Shown piece by piece: positions 49,753 through 59,612 of a stretch of DNA of 64,000 nt (the first letter of the stretch is position 1; each line of letters begins with the position of its first letter). This stretch comes from Diplonema japonicum. Taxonomy: Eukaryota > Euglenozoa > Diplonemea > Diplonemida > Diplonemidae. The position numbers were made by a program, and so were the translations under genes. The notes under the pieces are model-generated. The model ran no database searches, was not told the origin of the DNA, and saw only the letters and a program-made list of their open reading frames with translations. Location: assembly GCA_964019335.1 (NCBI GenBank), contig OZ025651.1, positions 124,001 through 188,000 on the forward strand. Direction: 5' to 3'.

Positions 49753-50350
49753 TCAGCACAGCAGGTTGTCTACCCAAGATAACCCGAGAGAATATTCCAT
49801 CTCGTCCTCAAGACCGTCATCGGTTAGAGAAAGACAGGACTCAACCACACTGTGGACGCTGCAAGTATCACCCTCGCTGCTATTACCATTGTATGAAAGC
49901 TGGGAGGCCTTTCTGTCCTCCTCATAAGCTATAGGAAAGCCAGGCGACCCAGGCTTATTCTTTGCAAGAGGGACACCACTGCCACAAAGAATTCTAATGG
50001 AAATTGCCTTCTGTGGTGGGGTAGTAGTAAGCCTGCACTCTACGGTATCACCCACAGCCAGCAGAGCACGTGGTTCGCCAGGGCGCTTCTTCACACTTTT
50101 TTAATAATTTTCTTTTTTTTTTTTTTTTAAATACATACTTCCTGTATGCAAACATGAACTCTCCCACCCCGGCTACCTTCAGTACTGGTACCTCTCCCAC
50201 GCACACCACAGTGGCTACGTACCTCGTGTCTCTCGGCTGCTCGAAGTTTTTCTCCTTCCCTTTCTTGCTGTTCTTCCTCTGCTTCATCGTCATGGCAGTA
50301 CTTTGATCGTTTTGACTGAAGCGCGGCGGCATCGTCCAGACTGCTGACAT
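49753..50350 (-). CDS. Cold-shock/OB-fold-like protein, two exons
   Basis: Exon 1 is 50350-50139 and exon 2 is 50095-49753 (184 residues). The 43-nt intron starts GTATGT and ends TTAAAAAAG; the join gives 'FMFAYRNVKKRPGEPRALLA', in phase. The start is MSAVWTMPPRFSQND. Residues ~45-115 resemble a cold-shock domain: 'RYVATVVCVGEVPVLKVAG', 'GEFMFAYRNV', 'LLAVGDTVECRL' and 'QKAISIRIL' in the order of the five strands, with an aromatic at the RNP1-like position. This suggests single-stranded RNA or DNA binding. The C-terminal ~65 residues are acidic and Ser-rich, without motif. The OB assignment rests on pattern only. Confidence 0.65.
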
Positions 50351-50905
50351 GTTGTACTTTTTTTTTCTCTTTTCTTTCTTTTTTTACTCAGATGGTCAGT
50401 TTTTTTTTTTCCTCTTTTTTGTTATAGAACGTAATAAAATGAAAAATATAATTAAAAAAAAAAAGATATAAAAAATAAATAAAGAGTGACCTTGTGCCCA
50501 GTCACTCCTTTTTTTTTCCAAAAAGAACCCCCCCCCCCCCGTGCCTTATTATACCCGCCAGGCTTATTCAGAAAATCTTCTATAATTTGTTCAGATCCTG
50601 TTCTTACAATAGTGCGGGCAACTTTCTTTGTCGAGTGAGCCACTTGGCCACATTGAGGAAGGAGCTGAAATCACCATTTCAGGAGACCTAGGCAACCCAC
50701 AAGTTACTGGCTCAGGTAGGCGAAGACTAGGAAAGTCTCATTTTGTAGAAACTGGCCTGTAGCATATGCACACACTTGATACAAGGGATAACAAGGCAAA
50801 GGGTTTTCTTTTTTTAAAAAAAAAATATTTTTTTTTGATCCCCCTTTCTTTTTCCTTCCCCCCCAATTCTTTTGAGGTCGGCGGCTTGCATTGCTATCGG
50901 AAAAA

Positions 50906-50938
<33 letters not shown>

Positions 50939-52569
50939 AAGAAACACCCCTCTAGCTGGAGTTAGGAAAGAGGCGAAGGAAAAAAAGGCGGGAGGAGGAG
51001 AAAGGTGTGAAAGAAAACAAAAACAAAAAAAACCCCCCCCTTTTTTTTTCTTTGAACCATTCCAGAAATCTTCTTTTTAGAATTGTTCTTGTTTTAAATT
51101 GGGGGAAGCAGAAGTCTAGAATCTGAAAACACCTGCTCCATTGCACGCCGATAGTAGTATTTGTATCCCTTTTTGTTTTTCTTCTTCCCTTCTTTCTTTT
51201 TCTCTTTCTTTCTTCAATAAATAAAAACAATGTCATTGGAAAACTTATTTTCTTTTCTTCTTCTTTTTTTTAATTCCTGAAAACAAAGTTCCTCCTGACG
51301 AAAACAAACACCCCCTCAAATGGCATAAGCCCCCATGCAGTGCTTATCTCAGGATTTCAGTACCTGCAGCAAGCGCCCCCATGCAGTCTTGTGCTGTGTT
51401 GCTTCTGAACAATTCCTGAGTAAATATTCTGTCCCCTCCCGAAGTAGTCTTTGGGAGGGGGGAAAAAAAAACCCCCTTCATCTCGGCTTAAAACCCTCTG
51501 TCTAGGGGGAAAAAAAAGGGGGGGAGGGAAAACAACAGGCGGAACCGAGTTGGGCAGCCTTCTTAACGAACAACCTTGCTGGTTAGAAATCTGCGTCTTT
51601 ACTCACCTCTGCCCCCCCCCCCCCCCCCCCCCCGTTTTTGCATTGTTTGATTTTCTTTTTGTATATTGCTCCCTGAAACAAAACTGTCTCCACTTCATTC
51701 TCTTTTTTTTTCTTCAGGGGAGGTATTTTTTTTCTTTTTTTTTCCTTTTCTCTTTTTTTCATTCAGCTTTTGCGGGGGGGGGGGGGGGGGGAAGTGTGCT
51801 GTGGATTCCTCCCCCCTTCATTCTGTCACCAGAGAAAAAAAAAAAAGGAAATATAAATATTTGAGTTACAAGAAGTCTTTGTGAGACACCCCTTTGTTCT
51901 CAAAAGAAAAGAATAGAAAAGAAAAGAAGAAAAGAAAAAATATCGTATCTAAAACTGACGGGTGGAGTGCTAACTTGACCAAAAGTTTTCGAAATGGCCA
52001 ACCAGGAAAAAAAAAAAAAAAAAAGATTACAGCATGCAAAGAAAGAATAAAGCAAACCTCTCTTTTCACAAAACAAAAAAAAAAAATCCTTTTTGAAAAT
52101 ACGATGGGGTATTTAAACTGGGATAAAAAAAATAAGTAAGGAGGTCTTGCAAGACACCCCAGTGCTCGTTATCCTCCCGAAAGAGTATTTCTCCATAAGT
52201 ATATAAATATAACGATAAAAAGGGAAAAAGCAGGTGTGTTTTGTGTCAGCTTTCTGTATCTATCTGTGACAGATTAGTTCCTAGGGCTATATGCTGGACC
52301 CCCCCCTTTTTTTTCTTTCTTCATCTTTTTAACTAAAAATATATAAGGTTTATCAAGAACTGAGGGAAGAAAAAAAAACTCATTTCTGTTGAGTTTGTTG
52401 CCGTTCCCCCCTCACTTTCTCGTTTTCCTTACCCCCCCCCCCCTCCATCTTCTATTTTCTTTTTTGTATATTTTTGCGGGGGGGGGGAGGGGGTACGACT
52501 AATAGAAAAGGAAAGAACAAAGCAATAAATAAGAGGGGAAACAAAATTCATTTCTTTTTTTTTTTCTTT

Positions 52570-52604
<35 letters not shown>

Positions 52605-52982
52605 TGAAGAATTTGTATTTTTGAAAAAAAAAAAAAAAAAAAAAAAAAAAAACGCTGGTTTCTAAGCTTTTAAGCTGTTCTGGGGGGTTTTCTTTTTCCT
52701 TCTTTTCCCCCCCTTTAAAAGAAAAAATCTGAGTTGATGTAGAGAAGTAAGAACTCAGTATAGCATTTAAACCCTTTTAGCCTCAAACTGGATGCTCAAG
52801 TACTGGTGTAACGAAAACATTTAGGTTTAAACAAGCTGGGTATTTCTTTTTTTGTCCGAATCATCAGATAAGGCAGCTCTAGAAGACTCTTTTCTGCACC
52901 CTTCATGAAAAAATAAGGTGTCGGGGCTAACAGGAAAATCTTTCAGAGGCCCGGCCCTGGTTTTCTTTGTGCAAAAAAGTCG

Positions 52983-53016
<34 letters not shown>

Positions 53017-54151
53017 CTTCTTTTTTTTATAGCAATAATATGTATTATAAACTTACTAACTATCGTTTTCTTTTTTTTTTTTTTTTTTTTTTCTTCTTCA
53101 AAAAGGATAATGATGAGCTGCTCTCGCAAAGAAATAGTAAGCTGAGTGTGGCTTCACTGCTGTCTGCTGAACACGGCACGTGGTTTGTAATGGTCACTTC
53201 AGTCTGTCAAAGGGGGCAGGTGTTCAGGTGACTGGGGCCATGTTTTCTAGACTCCCTGCCACCCTTGGTTTTTGCCCTGTTTCCTTTGGTTTTTCACTCC
53301 TAACGCTTGGCTTTAAAAAACATGAGGGGAAAAAAATCAGATAAAAAGTGAAAACCTGATTTAATTCTTTCAGGCTAAATTCTTTAAGAGAGCTGCTCAA
53401 CCAACAATGCCGGTGGTTTCTTTCTGATTTTCTTGGTTTCCAGCAGAAAAATAAAATTAAAAAAAAAAAAAAAAAAAACGGAACAAAAAAAAAGTGAGAT
53501 GTAAAAGAGTTATCATTTTCTTTGAAAAGACGCCTTTTCTTTTTCTTCCCCGAAAACAATTCACAGGGTTTTGGGGGAAAAGAGGAAAAAGAAAAAGGAA
53601 AAAGAAAAAGAGAAAAAAAAAAAAGAAAAAAAAAAACTAGTGATGGTTCTTTCTTTCTTTTTTCTTAATAGAATGTTGGTACAAACCGAAAAGAAAAAAA
53701 AAATCTGCCAAACAAATAGTGTGTAGTTGACGATACGAAAATAAAATCAGACTTGGAAGGATATAGTATAGATTATATAACAAAAAACAAAATCTGCAGT
53801 GATGGGATTCTTCTGCTCTTTGCGGTCGTTCTTAGATCGTACCTCTTGCAGCCCTTCCCACCCTTTGGGGGAAAAAAAATAGAAGGACTCTGCTATTTGA
53901 AGCTCTCTCAGAATTCGTTTTCTTTTTTTTTCCTTCCCCCAAAGGTGTGTTAAAAAAGAAATAGAAATGAAAATAAAATAAAAAAAAACTATAAATAAAT
54001 TAAAAAAAAAAAGAATTCTTCTTTTTTTTTTTTTTTTTTTTCCTTCTTTTCCCTTCTGTTGTTTTAATTGTTGATATGGTTTCTGGTTCTTTCTCATTTT
54101 TCTTTCTTTCCAGTAAAATGGGATGCAGTACTTTGAATGTCATATGAGGAA

Positions 54152-54190
<39 letters not shown>

Positions 54191-54420
54191 AAGTTAGTTT
54201 ATTAAGAGGTAGGGTGCTCACACCCCCACTCCCCCTCCCGCCCATTATAGAGGTTACCGTGAGTACAATAGACCCTCACCATGACCCACTTTTTTTTTTT
54301 TTTTTGAGTTGCACGCTTAACCGCCTAGTGTTGCAATCAAAGCCCCATTTTTTTTTCTTCTTCTATGAGTGGGCAAGAAAACAGTTCCCTTCTCACTACT
54401 TAAAAAATAGCTATTTATTA
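50351..54420. other. Repeat and low-complexity region, no firm gene
   Basis: About 4 kb. Short minus-strand pieces look coding but stay unassigned: ~50643-50555 ('MAHSTKKVARTIVRTGSEQI'), ~52960-52827 ('PLKDFPVSPDTLFFHEGCRK') and ~53420-53224 with an intron-like GTTTTC...TTTTTTAAAG between two open segments. Homopolymers include C22 at 51612-51633. A short duplication 'GCCCCCATGCAGT' occurs at ~51329 and ~51375. The GTC-TTGTGAGAC-CCCC motif occurs near 51875 and a variant near 52145. Confidence 0.4.
54308..54348 (-). repeat. TTGCAACACTA repeat, copy 2 (inverted)
   Basis: The reverse complement is nearly identical to 47924-47965, including the bordering A-run (T-run on plus). It lies just left of palindromic element B. 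Confidence 0.8.
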
Positions 54421-54600
54421 AGTGAAAATAAGATAGCATTATTTCACGCGTGGTGGCAGGGGGTTTAACGAGTAGGGGTCTTAGTTCACGAGCGAAGCGA
54501 GTGAACTAATATCCCGTTTACTTCACGAGCGCAGCGAGTGAAGTAAAAAGCTACGAGTTAAACCTGCCACCACAAGTGGAATAATGCTCTTATTTTCACT
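54421..54600. mobile_element. Palindromic element B (~180 bp) with two internal stem-loops
   Basis: The ends AGTGAAAATAAG (54421-54432) and CTTATTTTCACT (54589-54600) are exact inverted repeats. The arms extend ~50 bases with GCATTATTYCAC and GTGGTGGCAGG ... CCTGCCACCAC. Two 29-base stem-loops sit inside: 54481-54509 (TTAGTTCAC ... GTGAACTAA) and 54518-54546 (TTACTTCAC ... GTGAAGTAA). Both share the centre GAGCGNAGCGA. It could be a MITE or a structured noncoding element. Confidence 0.75.
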
Positions 54601-54622
54601 AATACGTTGTTTTATTTAACAA

Positions 54623-55121
54623 GAGCCGGGTTTGAAAGGGTGGGAGGTTACAGGGTTGGGATTTGGGTTACAGTGTGTGGGAGATGCAACGTCGCTAAAT
54701 TTCAGTTCGTGCGACTCTTTTGTCCTCATCCCGCTTGCAAACATGCAAGCTGCATATGCCTGACACATGTTGTAGGGGTCGCTGAATTTCACTGCCAGAT
54801 ACTCTTTCATTTGTTCCTGACTTAACACCGAAGCTTTTTTTCGCCTCATGGCCTTCTTCAAAAGAAGTGCAACCCGGGAAAGCTCTGCATTTTTTTACCG
54901 AAGTTTCGTTGGGTGATGGCGTTGATCTTGCTGTTAACTTGCCCTAAACCTAGGTGGAATGGGTGAAATTAGGCCCAGGAGTGAAATAATGTTACATTAT
55001 TTCACGCTCGAACATTATTTCACTCCTGGGCCTAATTTCAAGGTAACTGGGAGTGAAAATAAAGCTGGGAGTGACATAAAGTAAAATCTTATTTTCACTC
55101 CCACCCTTGAAAACCCGGCTC
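54623..55121. mobile_element. TIR element C (~499 bp) carrying a recombinase fragment
   Basis: The 24-base ends 54623-54646 (starting GAGCCGGGTTTG) and 55098-55121 are inverted repeats with 22 of 24 bases matching. Inside are the tyrosine-recombinase-like remnant (54683-54957) and a perfect 28-base palindrome, 54964-54991 against 55013-55040, whose 21-base loop repeats ATTATTTCAC. The ATTAYTTCAC theme links it to elements A and B. Confidence 0.65.
54683..54957 (-). pseudogene. Tyrosine recombinase-like fragment, frameshifted
   Basis: The minus strand reads 'QVNSKINAITQRNFGKK', then, after a frame change at an A7 run (~54890), 'NAELSRVALLLKKAMRRKKA' followed by 'VLSQEQMKEYLAVKFSDPY' and 'AACMFASGMRTKESHELKFS'. 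The last block fits the box I region of tyrosine recombinases, '(A/L)xxxTGxRxxExxxLxxxD', with the catalytic Arg in GMR. The box II H-x-x-R and the Tyr nucleophile are absent, so this is only the N-terminal part of a catalytic domain. Crypton- or DIRS-type elements encode such enzymes. The assignment is inferred from one motif. Confidence 0.5.
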
Positions 55122-55637
55122 GAGTTATATAAAAAATAAAAATAAAAAAGAACAAGGAGCTATTCCTTTTTTTTCTTACGCATTTGTTTTTCTTTAAAAA
55201 AATATATATAAGTGTCAATAGCCCTCTCCCTTTCAAACCAGGGGAGAAACACCCACGCATATAATGGCTGGCGTGGACTACGGGTGTGGTGGGTTTTGGA
55301 ATTTTTTATTCGCCAGCTCACTTTTTTTTATGCCGCGGGGGGGGGGGGGGTCAAAATAGCTTTAAAAAAGTGATGCGAAATATTTCTTTTGCAACATTTC
55401 TTTTTGATCTTTGTGGGGAACACAGTCATCATCAGCCAGCTAAAGTAGCTCGGGGGGGGGGTTTCTTTTTCTCTTTTATTTTACAAAAAAATAATAAAAA
55501 AATATTATAGTTATATTTATATATGAGTTAGAGCGTCGTTGTGAGACGCCCCCTTTCTCATTCTCTACCTGCACTTATCCAAAAAAAAAAAAAAAAAAAG
55601 GAGAAAAGAAAGGAAAAGAGGAAAAATAAAAAAAAGA

Positions 55638-56303
55638 TTACATGATATTACAAGTACCAGGACATAGATGCTTCTCTCTCTCGGAAGGGCAGAACTGGAG
55701 GCAGTTCGCCATGTTCGTGGAGAGCCACACAGAAGGTGCAGGCGAGGGACGCCCAGGACTGCGCTGTTCCCTGCAGAAATCGGGGTATGATGGTGCTACG
55801 AAGGTGTTTGGGAGGGATTCCAGTTTGTTAAGCCACCCCGTGGCCTTGTGGCTTGAGGTGTAAGGTATGAACAAAAACCTAATTGAGAGATGGGCTTGGG
55901 CTTGTAAGTACTTCTTCAAAGCTTTTACCCCGCATGTAGGTCTGCTGTCGGTGGCTACCACCACCAGTGTCTGTTTGTCAGCTCGGGCACCGTGCCTCTG
56001 CACTGCGCGCTCGATTGCTTCCAACATCTTCGTCCGCCCGTCTGGCTGCCTTGTGAAGCGTCTGGCGAGCCCTTGGTCTCCCTTCTCAACCCCCAGCTGG
56101 TCCCCGCCGCTGTGAAAGAAGACATCTGCTTTTTTTCCCACCAACCCGAGCATTGCGTCAACGTCGCAGCCCAGCACCTCCCACCTGCTCACAGATACCT
56201 CACCGCAAGCTCTCGCCCCTGCAGGTGTGAAGCCCAGCCCCATGCTCCCTGAGTCGTCAGCAACGATGACCAAGTTGCACTCCGACACGGACACCCTTTG
56301 CAT
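55638..56303 (-). CDS. VWA-domain protein (221 aa)
   Basis: The ATG at 56303 follows an acceptor at 56359. The protein is essentially one von Willebrand A domain: 'CNLVIVADDSGSMGLGF' is strand 1 with the metal-binding DxSxS, 'LARRFTRQPDGRTKMLEAIE' contains the MIDAS Thr region, and 'TLVVVATDSRPTCG' gives the third metal-ligand Asp. A Ca or Mg ion would sit at the MIDAS. No signal peptide or TM segment is seen, so it is probably cytosolic. The last ~40 residues are Cys- and Pro-containing and unassigned. The partner is unknown. It is separated by ~180 bases from the EF-hand gene upstream. Confidence 0.85.
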   Translation of the reverse strand: MQRVSVSECNLVIVADDSGSMGLGFTPAGARACGEVSVSRWEVLGCDVDAMLGLVGKKADVFFHSGGDQLGVEKGDQGLARRFTRQPDGRTKMLEAIERAVQRHGARADKQTLVVVATDSRPTCGVKALKKYLQAQAHLSIRFLFIPYTSSHKATGWLNKLESLPNTFVAPSYPDFCREQRSPGRPSPAPSVWLSTNMANCLQFCPSEREKHLCPGTCNIM

Positions 56304-56358
56304 CTTTTCTTTTTTTTTTTTTTTTTCCCCCTTCCCCTCCTTCTTATAGAGTTGTTAT

Positions 56359-56412
56359 CTGACGAGGCAAAAAAAAAGAAAAAAAAAAAAAGAAAAAAAA
56401 AAAAGGAGGTAG
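56359..56412 (-). promoter_or_regulatory. Predicted trans-splice acceptor for the VWA gene
   Basis: On the minus strand CCTCC, then T-rich tracts with two C interruptions, then GCCTCGTCAG with AG at 56360-56359. It is 55 bases upstream of the ATG and is one of the clearest acceptors in the window. Confidence 0.6.
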
Positions 56413-56483
56413 GGAGTGTAAATTTTTTTATTTTTCTATTTTTCTTTTTTTTGTTTAATTCTTTTTTTTTTTTTTTTTTTCTT

Positions 56484-57176
56484 TTAGATTTTCCGCAGCT
56501 TGTGCAGCTCCTCCTCCAGGATCCCCACCTCGCATTCCAGCTTCGACCGGTGTTCGGATGAGAGCCACGTCCGCGTGCCCTGCACCAAGAGGTGGTATAT
56601 GTTGGCGAACGCTTGTTTTTGAAGCGTGTGCACCTGGTACCGCGCACACCTTTCAGAGGAAAAGAGAAACGCCTGTCGTTGTGAAGAGATGGACGCTATC
56701 CGCACGGCACAGAAGTGCGTCTGGAAGAGGCGGGTGATGTGCGCTTCAGCGGCTGTTGAGATAGTGACACGGAGGGACGCCTCACGGGAGAACAACGAAA
56801 GCGACCTACGGTGGGTAAGGATGTCTTGGAGGCCTGTTGAAACGACCTCTGTTGTGGGTTCTGTCTGGACTGTGGCATCGCGGTAGAGGGCGGTCATGGT
56901 GGAGATGAACTCCTCCCTGCTGATGTCTCCGCTTTCGTCGGAGTCAAGGGCAGCCAGCAGGACAGGCGCCATGTCCCCGCACCCCAACCCAGCGAGCCCT
57001 TTGGAGAATTCCTCTGCATCTAGCGTCTTGTCGCCTTTGCGCATGTTCACATTCCATGATGAGAAGGCCGCCCGCAACGTCCCAAACTTCCTCTCCAACA
57101 GCCTCTTGACGTGTCTCCACATCTCTTCCGTGTCCGCATGGATTTTCACCCTTGACACTCGTCTGTCGGGGGGCAT
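56484..57176 (-). CDS. EF-hand protein (230 aa)
   Basis: The start MPPDRRVSRVKIHADTEEMW at 57176 is supported by an acceptor at 57195 (TTCTTTTTCTACCAG). One canonical EF-hand loop is present near residue 78: 'LDSDESGDISREEF' with Asp1, Asp3, Ser5, Gly6 and Glu12. A degenerate partner lies ~35 residues earlier ('MRKGDKTLDAEEFSKGL'). Together they should bind at least one calcium. The C-terminal half is helical with heptad-like spacing ('HRSKLECEVGILEEELHKLR'), suggesting a coiled coil. The role is unknown; calcium sensing on the cytoskeleton or flagellum is possible. The gene is followed after ~125 bases by the VWA gene acceptor. Confidence 0.85.
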   Translation of the reverse strand: MPPDRRVSRVKIHADTEEMWRHVKRLLERKFGTLRAAFSSWNVNMRKGDKTLDAEEFSKGLAGLGCGDMAPVLLAALDSDESGDISREEFISTMTALYRDATVQTEPTTEVVSTGLQDILTHRRSLSLFSREASLRVTISTAAEAHITRLFQTHFCAVRIASISSQRQAFLFSSERCARYQVHTLQKQAFANIYHLLVQGTRTWLSSEHRSKLECEVGILEEELHKLRKI

Positions 57177-57540
57177 TGTTCCTGTTGCGGCTTGCTGGTA
57201 GAAAAAGAAAAAAAAAACGAAAATCGAGGGAACGAAATAAAAGGGGGGAGTGTGTAGGAAAAAAAAAAAAAGGGAGGTAAAAAAAAAAAAGAAAGAAAAT
57301 AAATTGTATCGCTCCTGGAAGCCTACCACCGGCGCGTGCCAAAGGGAAGAAAAAAAGAAAAGAAAAAAAAGGGGGGGGGAAGATGGGGTAGTCGCGGTTG
57401 TGAGTGGTAAAAAGGAGGGCGGGGGGAGGGTAAGAGCCGGTTGATTGTTGTTTGTACACTGACGTGATTAACCTGTAGAAGGATCCCAACAATACGACCT
57501 CTGCTCTTTAGCAATAACAATTTATTATCAAGAATAAATA

Positions 57541-57571
<31 letters not shown>

Positions 57572-57713
57572 CTGTACCAATAAAATAATATACTCCTCCT
57601 AGTTACCAATGTGGGACTGACCCAATGTGAGTACACAGTAGAAAAAAAAAAAGAAGAATGGGATGGGGGGAGGGAGACAGAAACAATATTCTCAAAATTT
57701 TCGAAGAAAAAAA

Positions 57714-57755
57714 TGTGGCTTTGGTTGCAACACTATTTGGCGTTAAGTGTGCAGC
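57714..57755 (+). repeat. TTGCAACACTA repeat, copy 3
   Basis: A-run, then TGTGGCTTTGGTTGCAACAC and TATTTGGCGTTAAG. About 83% similar to copy 1 by eye. It lies at the downstream (3') side of the decayed minus-strand ORF at 57760-58141. Confidence 0.75.
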
Positions 57756-57759
57756 GTGG

Positions 57760-58141
57760 TGGTGGGTCTATCTTGTGTTGTTTCCCTTCTGCGTCGCTGC
57801 ATTCTTATCGGCAGATGGGGTGGGAATTCTTCGGGTTGGTTCGAGGTCGGCACGAATTTATTGTTCCAGTAGTCTCTCCCCGGTGAGCCGGTTGCGAGTC
57901 GCTGTTCGAGGAAGCGCACCTTGTCGTATGATGCGAAAGTGGGTCTGCAGGTATACCCTCGGATCCGTTTGTTTGCACCAATGGATCGGAGGGAGGATGT
58001 CAAGAAGGGTTTCCCGGGGATAGGAGGGGATCGTGCTTTTCTTTTCGGCCACCTCTGACAGTTTTGTCAAGACTCTAGCTAGCCGGTTTGCACGCTTGCG
58101 TACGTCAGCTGTTTTCTATGATTAGCTGTTTGGTTGTGGCC
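57760..58141 (-). pseudogene. Frame-broken retroelement-like ORF, second copy of the 43-kb family
   Basis: The minus strand begins 'DVALDFEATTKQLIIENS' then a stop. After a frame change it reads 'ADVRKRANRLARVLTKLSEV' and 'IPSYPRETLLDILPPIHWC'. After another change it reads 'YTCRPTFASYDKVRFLEQRL' and 'GRDYWNNKFVPTSNQPEEF'. The first and third blocks align with 'AVELAIDFEWTTGKSL' and 'SRRPIFATRSTHDKL' of the 43-kb ORF, in the same order and spacing. This shows one repeated protein family with independent decay. It is probably the C-terminal part of a retrotransposon polyprotein; no catalytic motif is in view. Confidence 0.5.
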
Positions 58142-58297
58142 TCAAAGTCGAGTGCGACGTCTAAAAAAAAAACTCAACATTTCTTTTTTCAAACGAAAAA
58201 AAAAAGAGGGGGGGATAATAAAGAGGAAAAGAAGAAAAAAAAAAAAAGAGAGAAGTGGGAGAAAATCAAAAGGGAAGTTTTCTTTAATTTTTATGTA

Positions 58298-58337
<40 letters not shown>

Positions 58338-59097
58338 TCCCTTCCCTTTTGCAATTAGGGCAATCCCTCTCTTTGAAGTCGGCATAAAAAAATAAAAAAA
58401 AAGAAGAGAGCTATGTTGCTATCCATGTTAAAAGCTTCAAAAGGTGAAAGTAATATAGAAGCTGCTACATGGGAAAAGTGTTAGCTGAGGTCCCATGAAA
58501 GAAGAAGAAAAAAAAATCAGGATAAAAGAAAAATACAAAGGATAGAACGAAAAGAAAAGGGGACTGACTTACGTTTTGAATTAAGGAGGGAAAAAAAAAA
58601 AAGAAAGAACAAAAGTCACCCTTCGATGCCCTGTGTCCTTTATTGTGTCTTGCAATAGACCTCTTAGGGGGGGGATAGTTTTTCTTTTTTTTCTTACAAA
58701 CGTTTTTTTTTTCTTTTTCGGAGTTAAGAGAGATGAAAAAGAATATATTGAATACTAAAAACACCAATCCCACCGCCACTCGCCCTCTTTTTTTTTTAAA
58801 ATTTTTTATTTCCGTATTTTTTTTTTTTTTTTCATCTCTCTCTGTCTTTTAATTCTTCCATTCACCCCGTTCATTTTTTTTTTTTTTTTAAATTCTTCTG
58901 ACAAAAAATAGCAAGAGGAAAAAGGATTAAAAAAAATGGGCCCGTCCCATAATAAAAAGATAAAAAAAAATAATAATAAAAGGGACTTTTCCCCTTGAAG
59001 AAGCCATTTTCAGGGGGAGAGGGAGGGGGAGATTCGCTCACACCTTGAGCATTAAGCGATAAGATTTGGGCATAAATAAAAAAAAAAAAAAAGAAAA

Positions 59098-59250
59098 ACT
59101 CAATCTTTATCAACCATCTCAGGACATGGCGTGCTTGGTCCCCATTTCCTTGCGGTAGGTAGGCCGAAGCAATCCATGTAACCCCTGCTTTGAGAGGTTG
59201 TTGTGCCAAGGTTTGCCCTTTCCACCGAGCTTCCCCCCGGAAGAAAAGTA
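59098..59250 (-). pseudogene. Short coding-like remnant, possibly endonuclease-related
   Basis: An isolated GC-richer segment reads on minus 'GEARWKGQTLAQQPLKAGV' and 'TWIASAYLPQGNGDQARHVL'. The '(W/L)IxSxYLPxG' strand recalls the EEP/AP-endonuclease domain of non-LTR elements, but no catalytic Asp/His/Glu motif is present. It could equally be an exon of an unknown gene. Confidence 0.25.
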
Positions 59251-59612
59251 AAAAGGTGTTTGCCCCATTATCGTTAATGAAGGAGGGCGGGATAATAATA
59301 AGAAGTGGGGGGGGGGGGGTCAAGAAACATAAACAAAAAGTACAAAAAAAAAGAGAAAAAAAAAGGAGGAAAGAGAACACCGCCTAGTTTTTTTTCCCTA
59401 AAAGGTATAACCTACCTGCATAAGGTGGCCTGGAAAAAAATTTTTTATTGCATTTCTTTTAGAAAAAGAGGTGAAAAAAAAGGATTTTTTGGAAAAAAAA
59501 TGGCAGTATTCACATCTCTAAAAAGTTGCTGAAAAGGTTCTCTGGGCACTTTAGAGATATGGGATGTAAAATAATAAATAAATAAATAAATAAGATGTAC
59601 AGGTACAATACT

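Noticed and set aside
57836-57900. GGTTCGAGGTCGG resembling a tRNA T-arm
   Set aside because: No matching acceptor stem, D-arm or anticodon arm could be folded around it.
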